Of a stretch of DNA of 64,000 nt, positions 23,648 through 35,389 are shown piece by piece. The notes under the pieces were generated by a model. That model saw nothing but the letters and a program-made list of their open reading frames with translations, made no database searches and was not told the DNA's origin. A program made the translations under genes and the position numbers. Origin of the DNA: Rotaria sordida (Eukaryota; Rotifera; Eurotatoria; Philodinida; Philodinidae); the NCBI GenBank assembly GCA_905250125.1, contig CAJNOL010000236.1:1-64000 (forward strand), in the 5' to 3' direction. Every line of letters begins with the position of its first letter. Positions within the stretch are counted from its first letter, which is position 1.

Positions 23648-25319
23648 ATGAGCTGACACTTGTATCCATTTGTTTTTAACATTGATTCATTTTTGCTGTA
23701 TAAACAGCATGAAATGTATCATAGAATGTCGAATTTCTTTTTAACAATATTGATATGAGATTTGAACAAAGTAACAAGTTCGAAATAGTTGGCTTGTTCT
23801 GTTAGTAATTCAAACAAAAGGAGGCTATACACTTAATTTACAGATACCAACCGACTAATATTGTGTTGAAGTATACATTTCGTGATAAAGAGTAGCCGGG
23901 AATGGAATAGTGCGACATCCAGAAAGAGATCTTTTTCCATTTTGTTGTTTTTTCAATTAGTTTTCATCAAGGAAACTTGAACTTTGCTTCGAAATATTCC
24001 TCGTTCAATTTTGTACAAAATCGAAAGACAATATAGAATTGAAAATGTTTCACGTGAAAAATGAGAATCATTCCAAGTGGCGGAAACTATCAGGTATAAT
24101 CTTTCTGTCTGATACAATCAGTTTCTACTACCGATGAACAATGATGGCAATTTCATTTAAACATTTCGAGTTGGTTATGAGATTTGTGACATAATAGATG
24201 GTTTAAAGATGCCTAAATTTCAATCATCTATCGTATTTCATCCTGAAGCTCGATATGTACTTTCAAGAGGGATTCATGATGGGAAGTCTCATAGGAAATC
24301 TTTGATTAACCGAAATTATTGACGACGAAAAGAAGGTCTTGGTTGGGTCTTGCAGCATTTTTCGAATTTTTAAAAGCTACTCAGTCCAGGCAGTATCTTT
24401 TTCGGAATGTAGAATAAGCAATTTTTGGAAATTAAGCTCTTATGTGAAGATAAAATTTTTATACAGGCAAAGGATGAAGTTTTCTGTAGAGAAATAATTG
24501 GCTACATTATTTCTTTTGATCGGTTAAATTCTCAGGAAGAAATCTGACACATCTTTTTGTAAGTTCTATGAGGTTATTCAGTCTGTCGAGGCAGAATGCT
24601 AGCTGATTTCGTCTCTTTTTTTAGCAGGTGCGACGCATTTATGCGTAACTAAGTCGTAATTCGATCGTAATGGAAAACATGAGAACAAATCTTTTTTATT
24701 CTTGGAAATGGAAAAGCATGTTCAAAATTCTAAAAATGCAAATTTTTAGCCCGGAGGCTATCGCGAACGAGAAACGGGAGGGCCAATTTCTTCCGTAATG
24801 AAAAGATTTTGTTTTAATCCGGCGAAAATTTAACAAAGCTGTCAGCATCCCCGCAATCCTGACCTCTTTACGACAACCCTCTTTAATCCTGTATACCTAG
24901 TCTATCATGAGTTATCAAAAAAATGATTAACCAAGGGTCTTTACATGTAAACAAATTTTATACGTGTTTGCCTTTGCCAGTTCTCTTTAGTACATAATGG
25001 GTGAATAGTTATGTATAATATTTCAAACGATGGAATGAAATTCGCTATCCCATAGGAGTAGGACAGTTCGATAAAAGTTTCGATCTGATGACTTGTTTGA
25101 ACAGATTGACTGGACTCAGATCTTTCCAGATCGATACAATCCTTATTACTCTTCAAGGTCTATTGAGAGGGTACCCATTCCGAGTGTACAGCTCTCGCTC
25201 ATGCTCACGAGCTGTTCGTATGGGCATGAGCGTTTCTAGCGTACTTTAAATATATGAATTATCGAGAAGAGTCAACTCTTTTTCGCTTCTATTCATTAGG
25301 GCTGTACACCCTCACTATC
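23648..25319. other. Intergenic, no gene seen
   Basis: No coding sequence with support. A short inverted repeat around 25166-25230 (GTGTACAGCTCTCGCTCATG... with GGGCATGAGCG) could form a hairpin. Confidence 0.4.
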
Positions 25320-26500
25320 AACCACTCAGCTTCCACCAAGCCGTTTCTCAGCTATTGTAAGGACAAAACATGCTGTAGTTCAGATCATATGAAAGAGAAC
25401 CCCGAATAACCCGCTCATCACCCTGAACACAGTGTGTTTTGCTCTGCCAGTAGAGGAAAAAACGCAGCTGAAATCTAATTGGTTGATCACTTTTTTAAGG
25501 TGACCAAGCAGATTTCACTAGGGTTTTTTCTCTATTTTAAGAACGAAACACACTGTCGTTCGAACAGATGAGAGGGTTTTCCAGGGTCCTCGTTCATGTG
25601 ACCCGAAGAACAGCATGCTTTGTCCTTATAATAGCTGAGAAACAGCTTTCTAGACTCTGATTGATCAATAGAAAAGGCTCTCGATCAATTAGATTTCAGC
25701 AGTTTTTTTCACTATTGTAAGAACAAAACAGGGTTGTTTGGACCGATCAGGAAGTAATCCGGGGAGTTCTTTCATATGGTCAGAGCAACAATATGTTTTG
25801 TCCTTTCGATAGCTGAAAAACAAGTTCTTTGAATCTGATTGGTTAATAGAAAGTGCTCTCGATCAATCAAAGTTAGACTGGATTTTTTTTTCTGTATTGG
25901 CTGGAGAAAACATAACAATGTTCAGACCGATAAGAGGTTCACCAAAGTTCTTTTATTAGGGATGCACCGGTTTCGGTTTTAGAACCGGCATCGATGGATC
26001 TGATTGAAACCGAAACTGGAGCCGATTGGAACCGAGACCGAAATCAGTCAGAACCGATCATCATTAGATTTTTCACCTCCCAGGCTGAGAAGTACGGGCC
26101 GATTCGTGCAGGAAAACACCGGAAATGCTAGGAACTTGGAAGCAGAAATCCGGTGTCTGGGTTTGTCCAGTGCCATTCGGAACTACCCAGAATTTGGCTA
26201 AGCCGGCGGTCTGATGTGATCAACGAATTCTGCATCGAATTCCTGGCATTTTCTAACCGAAAATGGTGCCTTTCCTGCGACTTCTCGCCATAAATTTACG
26301 GAATACTGCTTCAGGAATCATCGACCTGAGTTCTCCAATTTCTCTGTGCAAGGTATCAACCGACTCCGGTTTCGGTTATTTGGAACCGGTCAAAAGTGAA
26401 ACCGATACATCCCCATCTTTTATATGAACCGAAAAGTACCTTGGGACGTCCGTATTGAAGTAAAAAAAGTTGATATCGAATAATATTTGCCTATTGCAGG
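25320..26500. repeat. Tandem repeat of about 180 bp, about four diverged units
   Basis: Units marked by CTATTGTAAGGACAAAACA-like starts at about 25350, 25534, 25711 and 25892 (steps 184, 177, 181). Each continues with TTCATATG-like, TGTTTTGTCCTT-like and CTGATTGGTTAATAGAAA-like blocks. The fourth unit is split by the hAT MITE at 25957-26415. No coding sequence. Confidence 0.65.
25957..26415. mobile_element. hAT-type MITE, 459 bp, with 8-bp target duplication
   Basis: Ends TAGGGATGCACCGGTTTCGG (left) and, as reverse complement, TGGGGATGTATCGGTTTCAC (right). TCTTTTAT occurs directly before 25957 (25949-25956) and after 26415 (26416-26423), the 8-bp duplication expected of hAT elements. Removing the element restores the sequence of the surrounding 180-bp tandem unit. 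There is no transposase; the interior is rich in ACCGG words. Confidence 0.85.
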
Positions 26501-26695
26501 CACTCAAACTCAATTTCAAGTGGATTAATGGTCACTGAGGACACTTGAGTTAACTTCAGGTTAACTTATATGGTCCATTCCTACCTAGAAAATGTCTGAG
26601 CAGACAACTGAAACTTCGATCCTCTATTCAAGACAAAGGAAAACCTCTAACACTTATGAGGATGAGTGGAAGTTGTACGTCTCTAATCTTCAAAG

Positions 26696-26815
26696 CTCTT
26701 GAAGACTTATGAACAGCTCTCTCATTGAATAGTCCTTGAAGAATTATGGGTACCCTTCTTAGATAGCCTTTGAAGAGTTACGGATACCATTCTCTCTGGA
26801 TAGTCCTCAAGGGAT
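26696..26815. repeat. Short tandem repeat, about 37-bp units, three copies
   Basis: Units start CTCTTGAAGACTTATG, CCTTGAAGAATTATGG and CCTTTGAAGAGTTACGG and end in (G)ATAG(T). Clearly diverged. Confidence 0.5.
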
Positions 26816-27568
26816 CTGATCTGAGCTGATCTGTTCGAACAGTTCTTTTGATTGGAGCTGTTTAGTAGCAGCGACTCTTTAGCTCATAGGATCTGAGCTT
26901 ACTCATAACCTTTTTATGCGGAAGGGTTCGAACAGTACAATGACTATTGCAAAAGGCAAGAAAATAGAATGACTTGGCAAGTTGTACTTTTTCCCTCTGC
27001 AATGATAGTTCTAAGTAGACAAGAGCAGTAACGGTTTTTAATTGACTGATATGATCAAAGAAAAGAACAAGGTATGAAAAAAATATTTGTAACCACACGT
27101 GTACTTTAGACACAATTGTTTTTATAAACATGTCAATAATATAATCAATGAAGGCATTTTATTCTCAATAAACATTTTTCTCGACTTCTAGTGTGATAAG
27201 GTTTACAAAAAATTTGCATAATAAGCTGTTGGAAAACTTGTGAAACACATTTGATTCACTAGTAAACATTATCATCCATGTTTATATATATATGACACAA
27301 CACGCTTTTAGAGACGTATTTTGTCTGCAAGCAGAAAAAGCTTCTAAGGAAAATTACATTTTTCCAAACTTGTCAATTTAGTACGCCATGCTTTTCACGG
27401 ACAGAGCAACGAAACAGAATGATATCTTTTTTGGCAACCGATAGTTCATAGAATTCTCTACAACTAACATGGAGTCAGTTGTAGAACATAAGGTTCAGTT
27501 TTTGTAAATGTTGTTTCTGTACATATTCACGTCAGTGAATAATCGGGCGGTAAACGGCTACGCAGGAC
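26816..27568. other. Intergenic, no gene seen
   Basis: AT-rich sequence without a supported gene or clear repeat. Confidence 0.4.
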
Positions 27569-27821
27569 CAGGGTTCCCGATTGTTTTTGGAAGTGGGAAG
27601 GGGGGGAGGAACTAAAAATTTGGCAGAAATAGAGTCGACTTTCTACAAGTAATTTGGCAGAAAACATCTTTGGTTTAATTTTATTCCAGCAAATGTAGGA
27701 GCTTTCTGCTGAATTGAACTTTAAAATTTTCGCAGAAAGTATAATCAAAAATTATGGTAGAGAGTCTGAAATTGGGGGGGGGGGAGAAGCCTCTCCCTGC
27801 TCCTCCTAATCGGGAACCCTG
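27569..27821. mobile_element. hAT-like MITE, 253 bp
   Basis: Ends CAGGGTTCCCGATT (left) and CAGGGTTCCCGATTAGG (reverse complement of right), each leading to a G-rich run near the end (GGGAAGGGGGGG and GGGGGGGGG on the + strand). Flanks CGCAGGAC (27561-27568) and CACGGGAC (27822-27829) match at 6 of 8 positions, a decayed 8-bp target duplication. No coding capacity. Confidence 0.7.
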
Positions 27822-28071
27822 CACGGGACTCTCTCGGAGTTCTTTACGAAAACTTGACTCGAGTTATTCGTTTATTCGTTTTAATAAATTAAAGATGAAT
27901 GTCAATTTTTCAGTGACAATTGATAAAAATCGTCAAGTTGGCCAGTTTAATCTCACAATAATCGGACTTATACATTATTGATTTTGATGACATAATTTGT
28001 TACTCGTTTTTATTAATATTCTCGTTTTATTAATAGTTATTGTTTTTATTATGATTGTATTTCTTCAATAG

Positions 28072-28273
28072 TTTCATTTATCTTTACATTGATCAAAGAA
28101 TAGTTTAATTGTCACAATATTCTTTATATTTACAAGCATTAAAAGCACAACGACGATCAATAATTATTTGTCATTATTATAATGTTAATCGTGAATCTAT
28201 AATTTATATTTTACTTCGTTTATTATTCTTCTTATTACTTTATTTATTTTTGTCATTGTACAACCAATTATAA
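28072..28273 (+). other. Coding-like stretch ending in a hydrophobic tail
   Basis: One frame reads NSFIYLYIDQRIV, a single TAA (28106-28108), then SLYLQALKAQRRSIIICHYY, NVNRESIIYILLRL and a membrane-like tail FFLLLYLFLSLYNQL before TAA at 28271-28273. A basic segment followed by a C-terminal hydrophobic helix would suit a small tail-anchored protein. No in-frame ATG and no clear acceptor were found, so it could be a terminal exon, a fossil or chance. Confidence 0.25.
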
Positions 28274-28334
28274 ATTAATTCGAAACAAATAAAGCGCTTT
28301 TATATTTATTTATTTTTTATATTTTATTTGTAAT

Positions 28335-28655
28335 ATGCCTTCAAAACGACGTCGAACAGCCATGAGAGGTCGACGTAGAAAACAAACACAAGAATCTCCG
28401 TCTCAATATATTTATTTACCGATATTATATGAAAGAAGTATACAAAAAAGTGATTCAGATATTCGTACAATACCTGATCATACATTTGGAAAAGTTTATT
28501 CAAATCAAATAGTATCTCATAATCAAACAATAGAAGAAAGACCTTCTCCAACTTCATCGTATATGATTGAATCGGAAATTATTGTATCATCAATACAAAA
28601 GTCAAGAAAAATTAAATCAATAAAAAAGAAAGAAAATAATCGAAAATTTTCATAA
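28335..28655 (+). CDS. Small basic hypothetical protein
   Basis: 106 residues, single exon, not recognised. The N-terminus is strongly basic (MPSKRRRTAMRGRRRKQTQE), like a nuclear localisation or nucleic-acid-binding tail, and the C-terminus is Lys-rich (SRKIKSIKKKENNRKFS); the middle is polar without Cys or membrane helices. Codon choice matches the host genes here. AT-rich sequence with TATTTATTTATTTTTTATAT words lies just upstream, but no single TATA box is clear. It could be a short disordered host protein or a first exon. Sits between a MITE and the cyanase gene. Confidence 0.45.
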   Translation: MPSKRRRTAMRGRRRKQTQESPSQYIYLPILYERSIQKSDSDIRTIPDHTFGKVYSNQIVSHNQTIEERPSPTSSYMIESEIIVSSIQKSRKIKSIKKKENNRKFS

Positions 28656-30326
28656 GCTTTTATTAATTTCAACTAAATTAAAATTATAAGTACAAGTTAT
28701 AAATATCCATGAAACAAGCTACGTATCAGCTATTATAAAATGAATTTAATGAAAAATCAACATTAACTGTTAAAATATCTTTTTCAATTATTGATCTTAT
28801 GACAAAGATAGAAACAATAACTAGTAAGGTTGTTGCATAGAAGGAAAATGATTGTTTGAATCTATGTTTATAAACAAGATTTTTAAGTCTGTGTATAAGA
28901 CATAATAATGAATCCAAGTATTACATTGTCACAGTCTCGATAAACACACAATTGAGTGACTAAAGCACTAATGTCTGCGTCAGAATTAAACAGCGATGGA
29001 TAGATGTAGGCTTAATCACTCAACAACAGTGCAAATAGCAACCTGCAATTTTCATCAATTCAAAGAGGAGAACTTCAGAAGTCTTTTTCTCTGATATTAT
29101 ATGAAACAAAACTTATTTTAAAACTCATCATCTTCGCAAGAAAAATGTAAAAGAATGCATGAAAACGGTGCTCTGTTGATTTTTAGCAAATTTTTTGACT
29201 TTTTATCAACATTTCCTTGGAACACAACACCGCTTTTATGTCTTTTTTTTGAATGTTTTGCAAAGATAAATGGATTTTAAAATAATTTTATCTTACATAA
29301 AACAAGACGTTCGAAATTCTCCTCTTTTGATTGCTTAAAAGTAGAAGTTGCTGGTCGATGTCGAGTTATTGAGCTTCGATCTATTCCTTTTTTACATATG
29401 GCGCGAACACTAATTACTATCAGTGGTAACGACATTGCCAAAGCTCGACGGTAATCATGAAGAATGAGACAAAAGTTAAATCATATCTTCGACCAGTTAT
29501 AATATCATATCATCCTTAGTTTCACATTTTACTTACATCTTTAAGATCGATGAGTTCTTTATTTGGAGAAAACTTTATATTGAAATCCATAGATTTTGTT
29601 TTTCTTCTAACATTTTGCAATAGGCTAGAAATGTAATAAAATGGTTATAACTCGAGAAGAAAGATTCAATGGGACAAAATCCTTTTAACTTTTTCATTTA
29701 CATCGTGATTTATATAATTATCAAGAAACGAGTAGCTCAAATGGATGTTATCAATCGGATGCTTCTTCGTCATATCTTTTGATCAACCCTAAGTCATATC
29801 TATGTCTGACGAACATTAAAACAGTATGAAAAACCTATATAGAATTTGTACTCCTATGAAGTTTTCTGATTACCCACAGATGCCAAGGAGAGATAAACTT
29901 ATGAAAATAAGCAGTGAAAAGTTCTACGATACTAAAGGAAGACACTCGCGCCATTACAAGAGATAGATACGAGTCATCGAGCGATTGATTTGACTGTTGT
30001 AGGGCTACACAAGTAAAGAATGACTCATAACGGTAAACCGATCAGTTCGATCGGTATCGGTAAAGAAAAAATCCTACCGGCTGGATCTATGGTGTTGGCT
30101 ATCACAATCAGTCGCCAAACAGACAAATGAAAGTATTATATGGTTTATGGATTAAAATAAAACAGTAACGATTGACTGAAAGATAACACTAAATAGTATA
30201 TCATTTGAACTTCAATACATGTACAAAAAAAATCATTGTCTAGTAATACTACATCGTACAAAAAATTAAAATAATAAAAATAATTTTTCTTATGAATCAA
30301 ATTTTTGTTTTTATTTCTATCGCCAA

Positions 30327-30362
<36 letters not shown>

Positions 30363-30386
30363 AAAATCAATATTCAATCAATAAAA
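28656..30386. other. Intergenic, no gene seen
   Basis: Contains a segment at about 29640-29690 (ATAACTCGAGAAGAAAGATT) resembling an arm of the foldback element at 41.8-42.3 kb, so probably a relative of it. No supported gene. Confidence 0.4.
30331..30360. repeat. (CA)15 microsatellite
   Basis: Thirty bases of perfect CA repeat just beyond the 3' end of the cyanase gene. Confidence 0.98.
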
Positions 30387-32782
30387 TCACCATCTTTTAT
30401 ATGGTAAAAATTTGCCGGACATATTAATATTTACTCTTGGTGCTTCTTTAATTGTTTCATCTTTGTCAACTTTAACTGTAAAATCTACAGCTGACATAAT
30501 TCCATCACCAAATTTTTCATGTATAACTTCTTTCATTGGTACACCATATTGAAGAAGAATTTCATGAAATCGATAAAGTAATGGATCTGTTGATGGTAAT
30601 GATGGAAGAATTGAACCTTTAAATGGTGGATGTGTTAATTCATACATTTGTGCAGATGATAAGTTTACATGAAGTATATCAAGTAATTTTTGACATTCTT
30701 TTTCATCAGGAAAACTTGCTTGACCATAAAATAAAGCAGCTACCCATATGCAATATTCAATAAACACGTTATTAAAATTTTGATAAAATTGGTTGGTTGT
30801 TTTTCAAAATACATGCTATCAAAATTTTCTTTTCCAAAGAGGCGATTCAAAACATGAGGAAGGCGAACATAGACACACAGTATCTGGTAGAGTCCAATAT
30901 CGATCAATTTCTCGTGATTCGATTCGAAATCAAAAACGTTTTTCCTGATCCAACTCTAGATAAAACTGTTGAATGCGAGATTTATCAAAGATTAAGTATG
31001 TGATACAATAACTGCAAACTTCCCGAGGACTAAGCCAATTTCCTGGCAGGCACTGCCTCCTCAGCTCCTATCCTAGATAAAAACTGAGGGAATTTTACAA
31101 GTCAAATGACGAAATATTTTCCTTCTAAACTTTGCTTTAGTCAAATTGCCCTATAGAATATTTTTCGTAATATTTAGATTTTATACATGCATATTTATTC
31201 TTTCGTTGTGATACATATAAATAAACAAATATTTATACTATTGCCAAATCAATATCATTATTAATGTATTTAAAGAACTGTACAAACGAAAAAAAACCAT
31301 CTACTGAATTTCGTAAACAAATCGAATACTAAAAGACAAGACAGTTTTTCATGTCATCATTCTGATGAACATCGATTTCTGCTTTCGCACGAAGTTTCAC
31401 TATAATTTCTCGTATCTGATAAAATTTAAATAAATTCATTTTCGATAAAGAGCTAACATTCAACTAAGTCTACACTATTTTTCACGTACAACTGAAACTT
31501 ATGCCTTACTTCCTAGTGCTACTATTCTTTATGATGATGAGCAGATATTTTGAATACATACGCATGATAATAAATCCTGATCGCAAGTATTAACGTACCC
31601 TCCATCGGTTCACATGTACTGGAAGTATGATTAACATATCTTCTTTCCTCGGTGAAAAATATATTCAGTGAAAATATGCAGACAAAAAGTTTTTGTTTGT
31701 CAGTTAACTATTCTATAAGCTATTACTATTTTTCCCCCAGTGATAAAAGTAGCCCCATATGTCTACTTTAGTATTACCAAAGCTCTTGACACATCGTGAA
31801 GATCCTAATGATTAGCACGTCCTGAAATAGTGAACCCATGTCGTAGCGCTAACTAGACTTCATTCAATGCTGCGGTTGTAAAACTTTCAGAGCAGATTCG
31901 TCGTTTCATCGGAACTTTCTACTAAAATTTTCAAATGAATTGGCCGAAATCATCATGTAAATGGTCTATCTTATTAAAAATCAGCATTTCTCCATCAACA
32001 GACACTCTTAATAAGAAGTCCAGGGTCGATTATGGAATGGATGGGTAATCTAACGAAAAATTCTGATCGTATTTATATTCAGTGCTCACATCTTTTTCAT
32101 GTCATTTCAAAAGTATATTATAGATGTATAAAAATCAGATTACAATTAAGTGAAAAAAGTGTCATTTTAATATATTTATACAAAAAAACAAGATATCCGT
32201 CGATGAACATAGAGATTCATTGTGACTGAATGTAATCATTTAATAGAGTCGAAGTCTTTCGTCATCTTTTAACAGTAAGTCGAGATTCATTTTTTTTTAT
32301 TATTTGTTAGACGTACTTATAATTTGGTAAAATGTGCTGAATCTACTCGAAATCGAAAGAGTTCGTATTGAACAATGATTAATTACAGTGAATATCGCCC
32401 ATATAAGTTCTAATGAATTTCATCGAAAACATGAAATCATCACTATTGTCTTGTGTCGAGGGAAGAGCAGAACTCGAGCACGTCGGGTTGGTATCGGGTC
32501 CGGGTCCAAAAATTTTTGAACTGGACGGACTCTAGTCAGGACACCAAAGTGCCCTTCCCTAACGACAATCTCTAGCACGTATACATCCAAAATATCAACT
32601 CGATATTATAAAGAATAGTAGCACTTTCTTGCCAGCAACTACTTTTGTCCAAGACTGTATCATCTTATTTTTAAATAGAATCCTACTTCGTCACGTCCTA
32701 ATTTTTGTCCAATATCTTCAAATGTTAAATTGTTTTTTCTTTTCGCCTCAAGTAATTGTTTTGATACTTCCGATAGATCCAT
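30387..32782 (-). CDS. CYN: Cyanate hydratase (cyanase), two exons
   Basis: Cyanase converts cyanate and bicarbonate to ammonia and CO2. Exon 1 (32782-32687) encodes [20 protein letters not shown] then [12 protein letters not shown], the N-terminal helix-turn-helix-like domain. Exon 2 (30749-30387) resumes with [10 protein letters not shown] and runs to GKFLPYKRW. Joined, they give 152 residues; E. coli CynS has 156. The catalytic Arg and Glu (YRFHEIL) and Ser ([10 protein letters not shown]) are all present. The donor at 32686 (GTAGGA) is good, but no AG lies where exon 2 should begin (minus strand ATTGC before ATATGG), so the acceptor is lost, unusual or misread. The 1.94 kb intron is much larger than typical here and holds a MITE remnant and an exon-like piece on the other strand. 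Product assignment is secure; whether the gene still works is not. Confidence 0.85.
30840..30995 (+). CDS. Exon-like fragment inside the cyanase intron, unknown
   Basis: A 156-bp open stretch bounded by a pyrimidine-rich acceptor (TTTTCTTTTCCAAAG, ending 30839) and a consensus donor GTATGT at 30996. It reads [20 protein letters not shown] and [15 protein letters not shown], then [16 protein letters not shown]. Codon use is less AT-biased than in the host genes. No companion exon was found within the intron. It may be an exon of an opposite-strand gene or part of an inserted segment. Family not recognised. Confidence 0.3.
32455..32570. mobile_element. Short hAT-like MITE remnant in the cyanase intron
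   Basis: Ends GTCGAGGGAAGAGCAG and, as reverse complement, GTCGTTAGGGAAGGGCAC enclose about 115 bp of GC-rich sequence (TCGGGTTGGTATCGGGTCCG). Similar GC-rich words occur in the element at 11.7-12.8 kb. Confidence 0.5.
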
Positions 32783-32948
32783 TCTTATGTATGTATATAT
32801 ATATATATATCTTTAATGCAAAACAGAAAAACATCTAATGAATACATCAATATTTTCATATTCAATACACAATATCTAATAACTAAATTATTTACAAACA
32901 GCTTGATTAATATATATATATATATATAACGTGATAAAAAATATACAT

Positions 32949-33577
32949 TTAGGAAAATAAGCTAGAAAAAAAACCAGGATTAGTATTTCGTTGTTGTGGT
33001 TGCTGATTATTTAAATAACGTTGAATTATATCAAAGATCAATTGTCGACCATTGCTATTCATACCCTAGAAAAGTCAAAAGAAAATTTCAATGAATATCT
33101 TTTCTTTCTTTATTGACTTACATATCGAAGTAAATTGTCAACTGTTGATGAACCAACGGTACGACGAACTTCATCAGTTAAATTTTGTTTTTGATGATCA
33201 TTTAATTGATTCAATTGACTTATTAATGAATGATAAGGATTAACAGCTCGAAAACCTAACCAAGCCCCTACAAAAATCAAAGTAATAATAAAATAAATAA
33301 GATTAAAAAAAAATGAATTTTTATCCTACCAATAACAGTACCAATAAGAGCACCAATATTTCCGAAAATTACCGCTCCAACTACACAACCAGCAAGTGCA
33401 TAAAATGCTTGCCAGAACATACCCCAAAGAGTACTAATTGTTGACTAAAAGTATTCGAACAAAAAAAAAATAATAAGTTACATTGAGTTTTTTCTATTTA
33501 TTATTATAACTTACATTTCGATTTCCAATTAAATTAAGGATAGCTTGAAAATAATTTGAATTGAAGAATGAAGACAT
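32949..33577 (-). CDS. C19orf12-like membrane protein
   Basis: Four exons on the minus strand: 33577-33515, 33444-33330, 33267-33122 and 33065-32949, GT-AG and in phase, 146 residues. A Gly-rich hairpin of hydrophobic segments (AGCVVGAVIFGNIGALIGTV then IGAWLGF, about residues 35-64) is followed by a soluble helical part (NPYHSLISQLNQLNDHQKQN, ... TVDNLLRY, ... LIFDIIQRYL). This order, glycine zipper then a charged helical tail with L-x-x-L and Q-x-L blocks, matches human C19orf12, a mitochondria/ER-contact protein linked to lipid handling. Sequence identity looks modest, so the family call rests on pattern. It starts about 170 bp upstream of cyanase exon 1 on the same strand, reading toward it; separate genes. 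Confidence 0.6.
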
Positions 33578-35389
33578 GATTTATCTTAAAAAGAAAAAGT
33601 TATATAAATCGACTTAAATACTCCTCTTTCATAACAAAATATTTATCAGTTGAAAAAAGAACGGCACATATATAGAGTAACAATACTTATCTTCTTCCAA
33701 CTAATGATATAAGCATTAATGTATACAGATGCACTCTTTGACACTTTGTGTTAATAGAACAAAAAAAGTCACGTGCAAGGTTATTTGAATATATGAATGT
33801 ATGCTTGTGGTGTCACATGCGAACGAATCACATGGTTAGTATAGATGTCACTAAATACCGTTTATTGTTATAGATCATTATATTAAACAATCGATGTCAA
33901 CAGAAATGACCGTTTCGCTTCATTTCTCTTGTATGACCACTATGTGAGGATATGTGCTTCTACAAAATTGAGAATGACGGTAGCACTATTCAACTACTTT
34001 GTCCAAATAAACAACAACAACACTGACAAGAATATTTATGTAATTTATACTATGAAAATCTTAAGAATAAGTGCCTAAAACTGATCTGTCCAAAAAGTTT
34101 TGTTCTATTTCGGAAATAGCATTTCAGTGACAGAAGAAAGATTTTTTTAATACCTGGAGGTATCTTCCTCAGATATGGAACGAAAATTATTCGAACAGTT
34201 CAATTCCATGAATCGAACTGTTGAAACATATCAATTACCATCAAAAGAACTGTTCTTGTGATTTGAACTATTTTATTCCATTTATGCATCTGTAGTTTAT
34301 CAGTGTTAAGCTAATAATATACAAATTAAGTGTCATGATTTAAAGGAGTAATTTTATCTTGTTATGTCAAAATTGTGAAACTTAATAAATTTGTTAATGA
34401 TAAAAGTTCTACCTTTAGACACATGGTTTGATGTCAATTATTTATCGTTGTTCTACATAGATATCCTTTTGTCATAAGAAAAAAAAAAGATAGTAATTAA
34501 TGCTTAATTTTTTATAGACATTTTTTTGTTAATGTGTGATGTATTATAAGTAGAAATAAGTGTTTTTGTTTCGCTCATTTCAATTCTATCGAATGATTTT
34601 CTGATTGATCTACATTATCAATTAATCTTTATAATCGTACGATGAACATAATTCTACGAATTATTGAATTTATAAAGTTTATCTTTATTGATAATAATTT
34701 ATACGATAATGTTTATGTTAATACCGTTATGTATTTCTATATCAAACGATTGAACTTGTTATAAAAGGCATTCAAATAATTTTATAAATCTTTTTGGTTT
34801 TTTTTGTACTTGGAACATCGGTAGTGATATTGTGCATTTCCCTTAAGGAAAGCTACATCATATTTTACAAATGCAAAAATATATTTTTTTAGCTTTAAAA
34901 TTCTGTCATAATGAATATTACAGTTAGTTCAATATTGATTTTCCTTCTTAAAAAAAGTAAAGACAAAGATGATAGATACAGTTTCCAAACGATCACTTGA
35001 TATTGAAACGATAATCATTAAACTTTTGATGAATCAAACATAATATACAGATGTTTTATATGATCTAATCAAATAGCAGGTTAATTTATAAAATCAAAAA
35101 ACTATTATAAAATATATTTTTTTCAATCGTAAAAATAAGCCAATGCTAAAGATAGCAGTGTACATATCTCTACGATAATGATCATGTCATTTTTATCATA
35201 GATTAATTTTATATGAACTGATAAAACATATATATTTAATTTATGAAGACTTATCTAGTTAAGTATGTTTGACGAATACCGCACTCAAAATACACCAAAA
35301 ATTGTTCGTTCTTCCCCTTTATTATTACATGTCCTAAAATAATATTTTATTTATGTATCGATTGATAAACACACATTTCACAAAATCAA
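33578..35389. other. Intergenic, no gene seen
   Basis: AT-rich, no supported coding sequence. Contains the probable promoter of the C19orf12-like gene near its left end. Confidence 0.45.
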
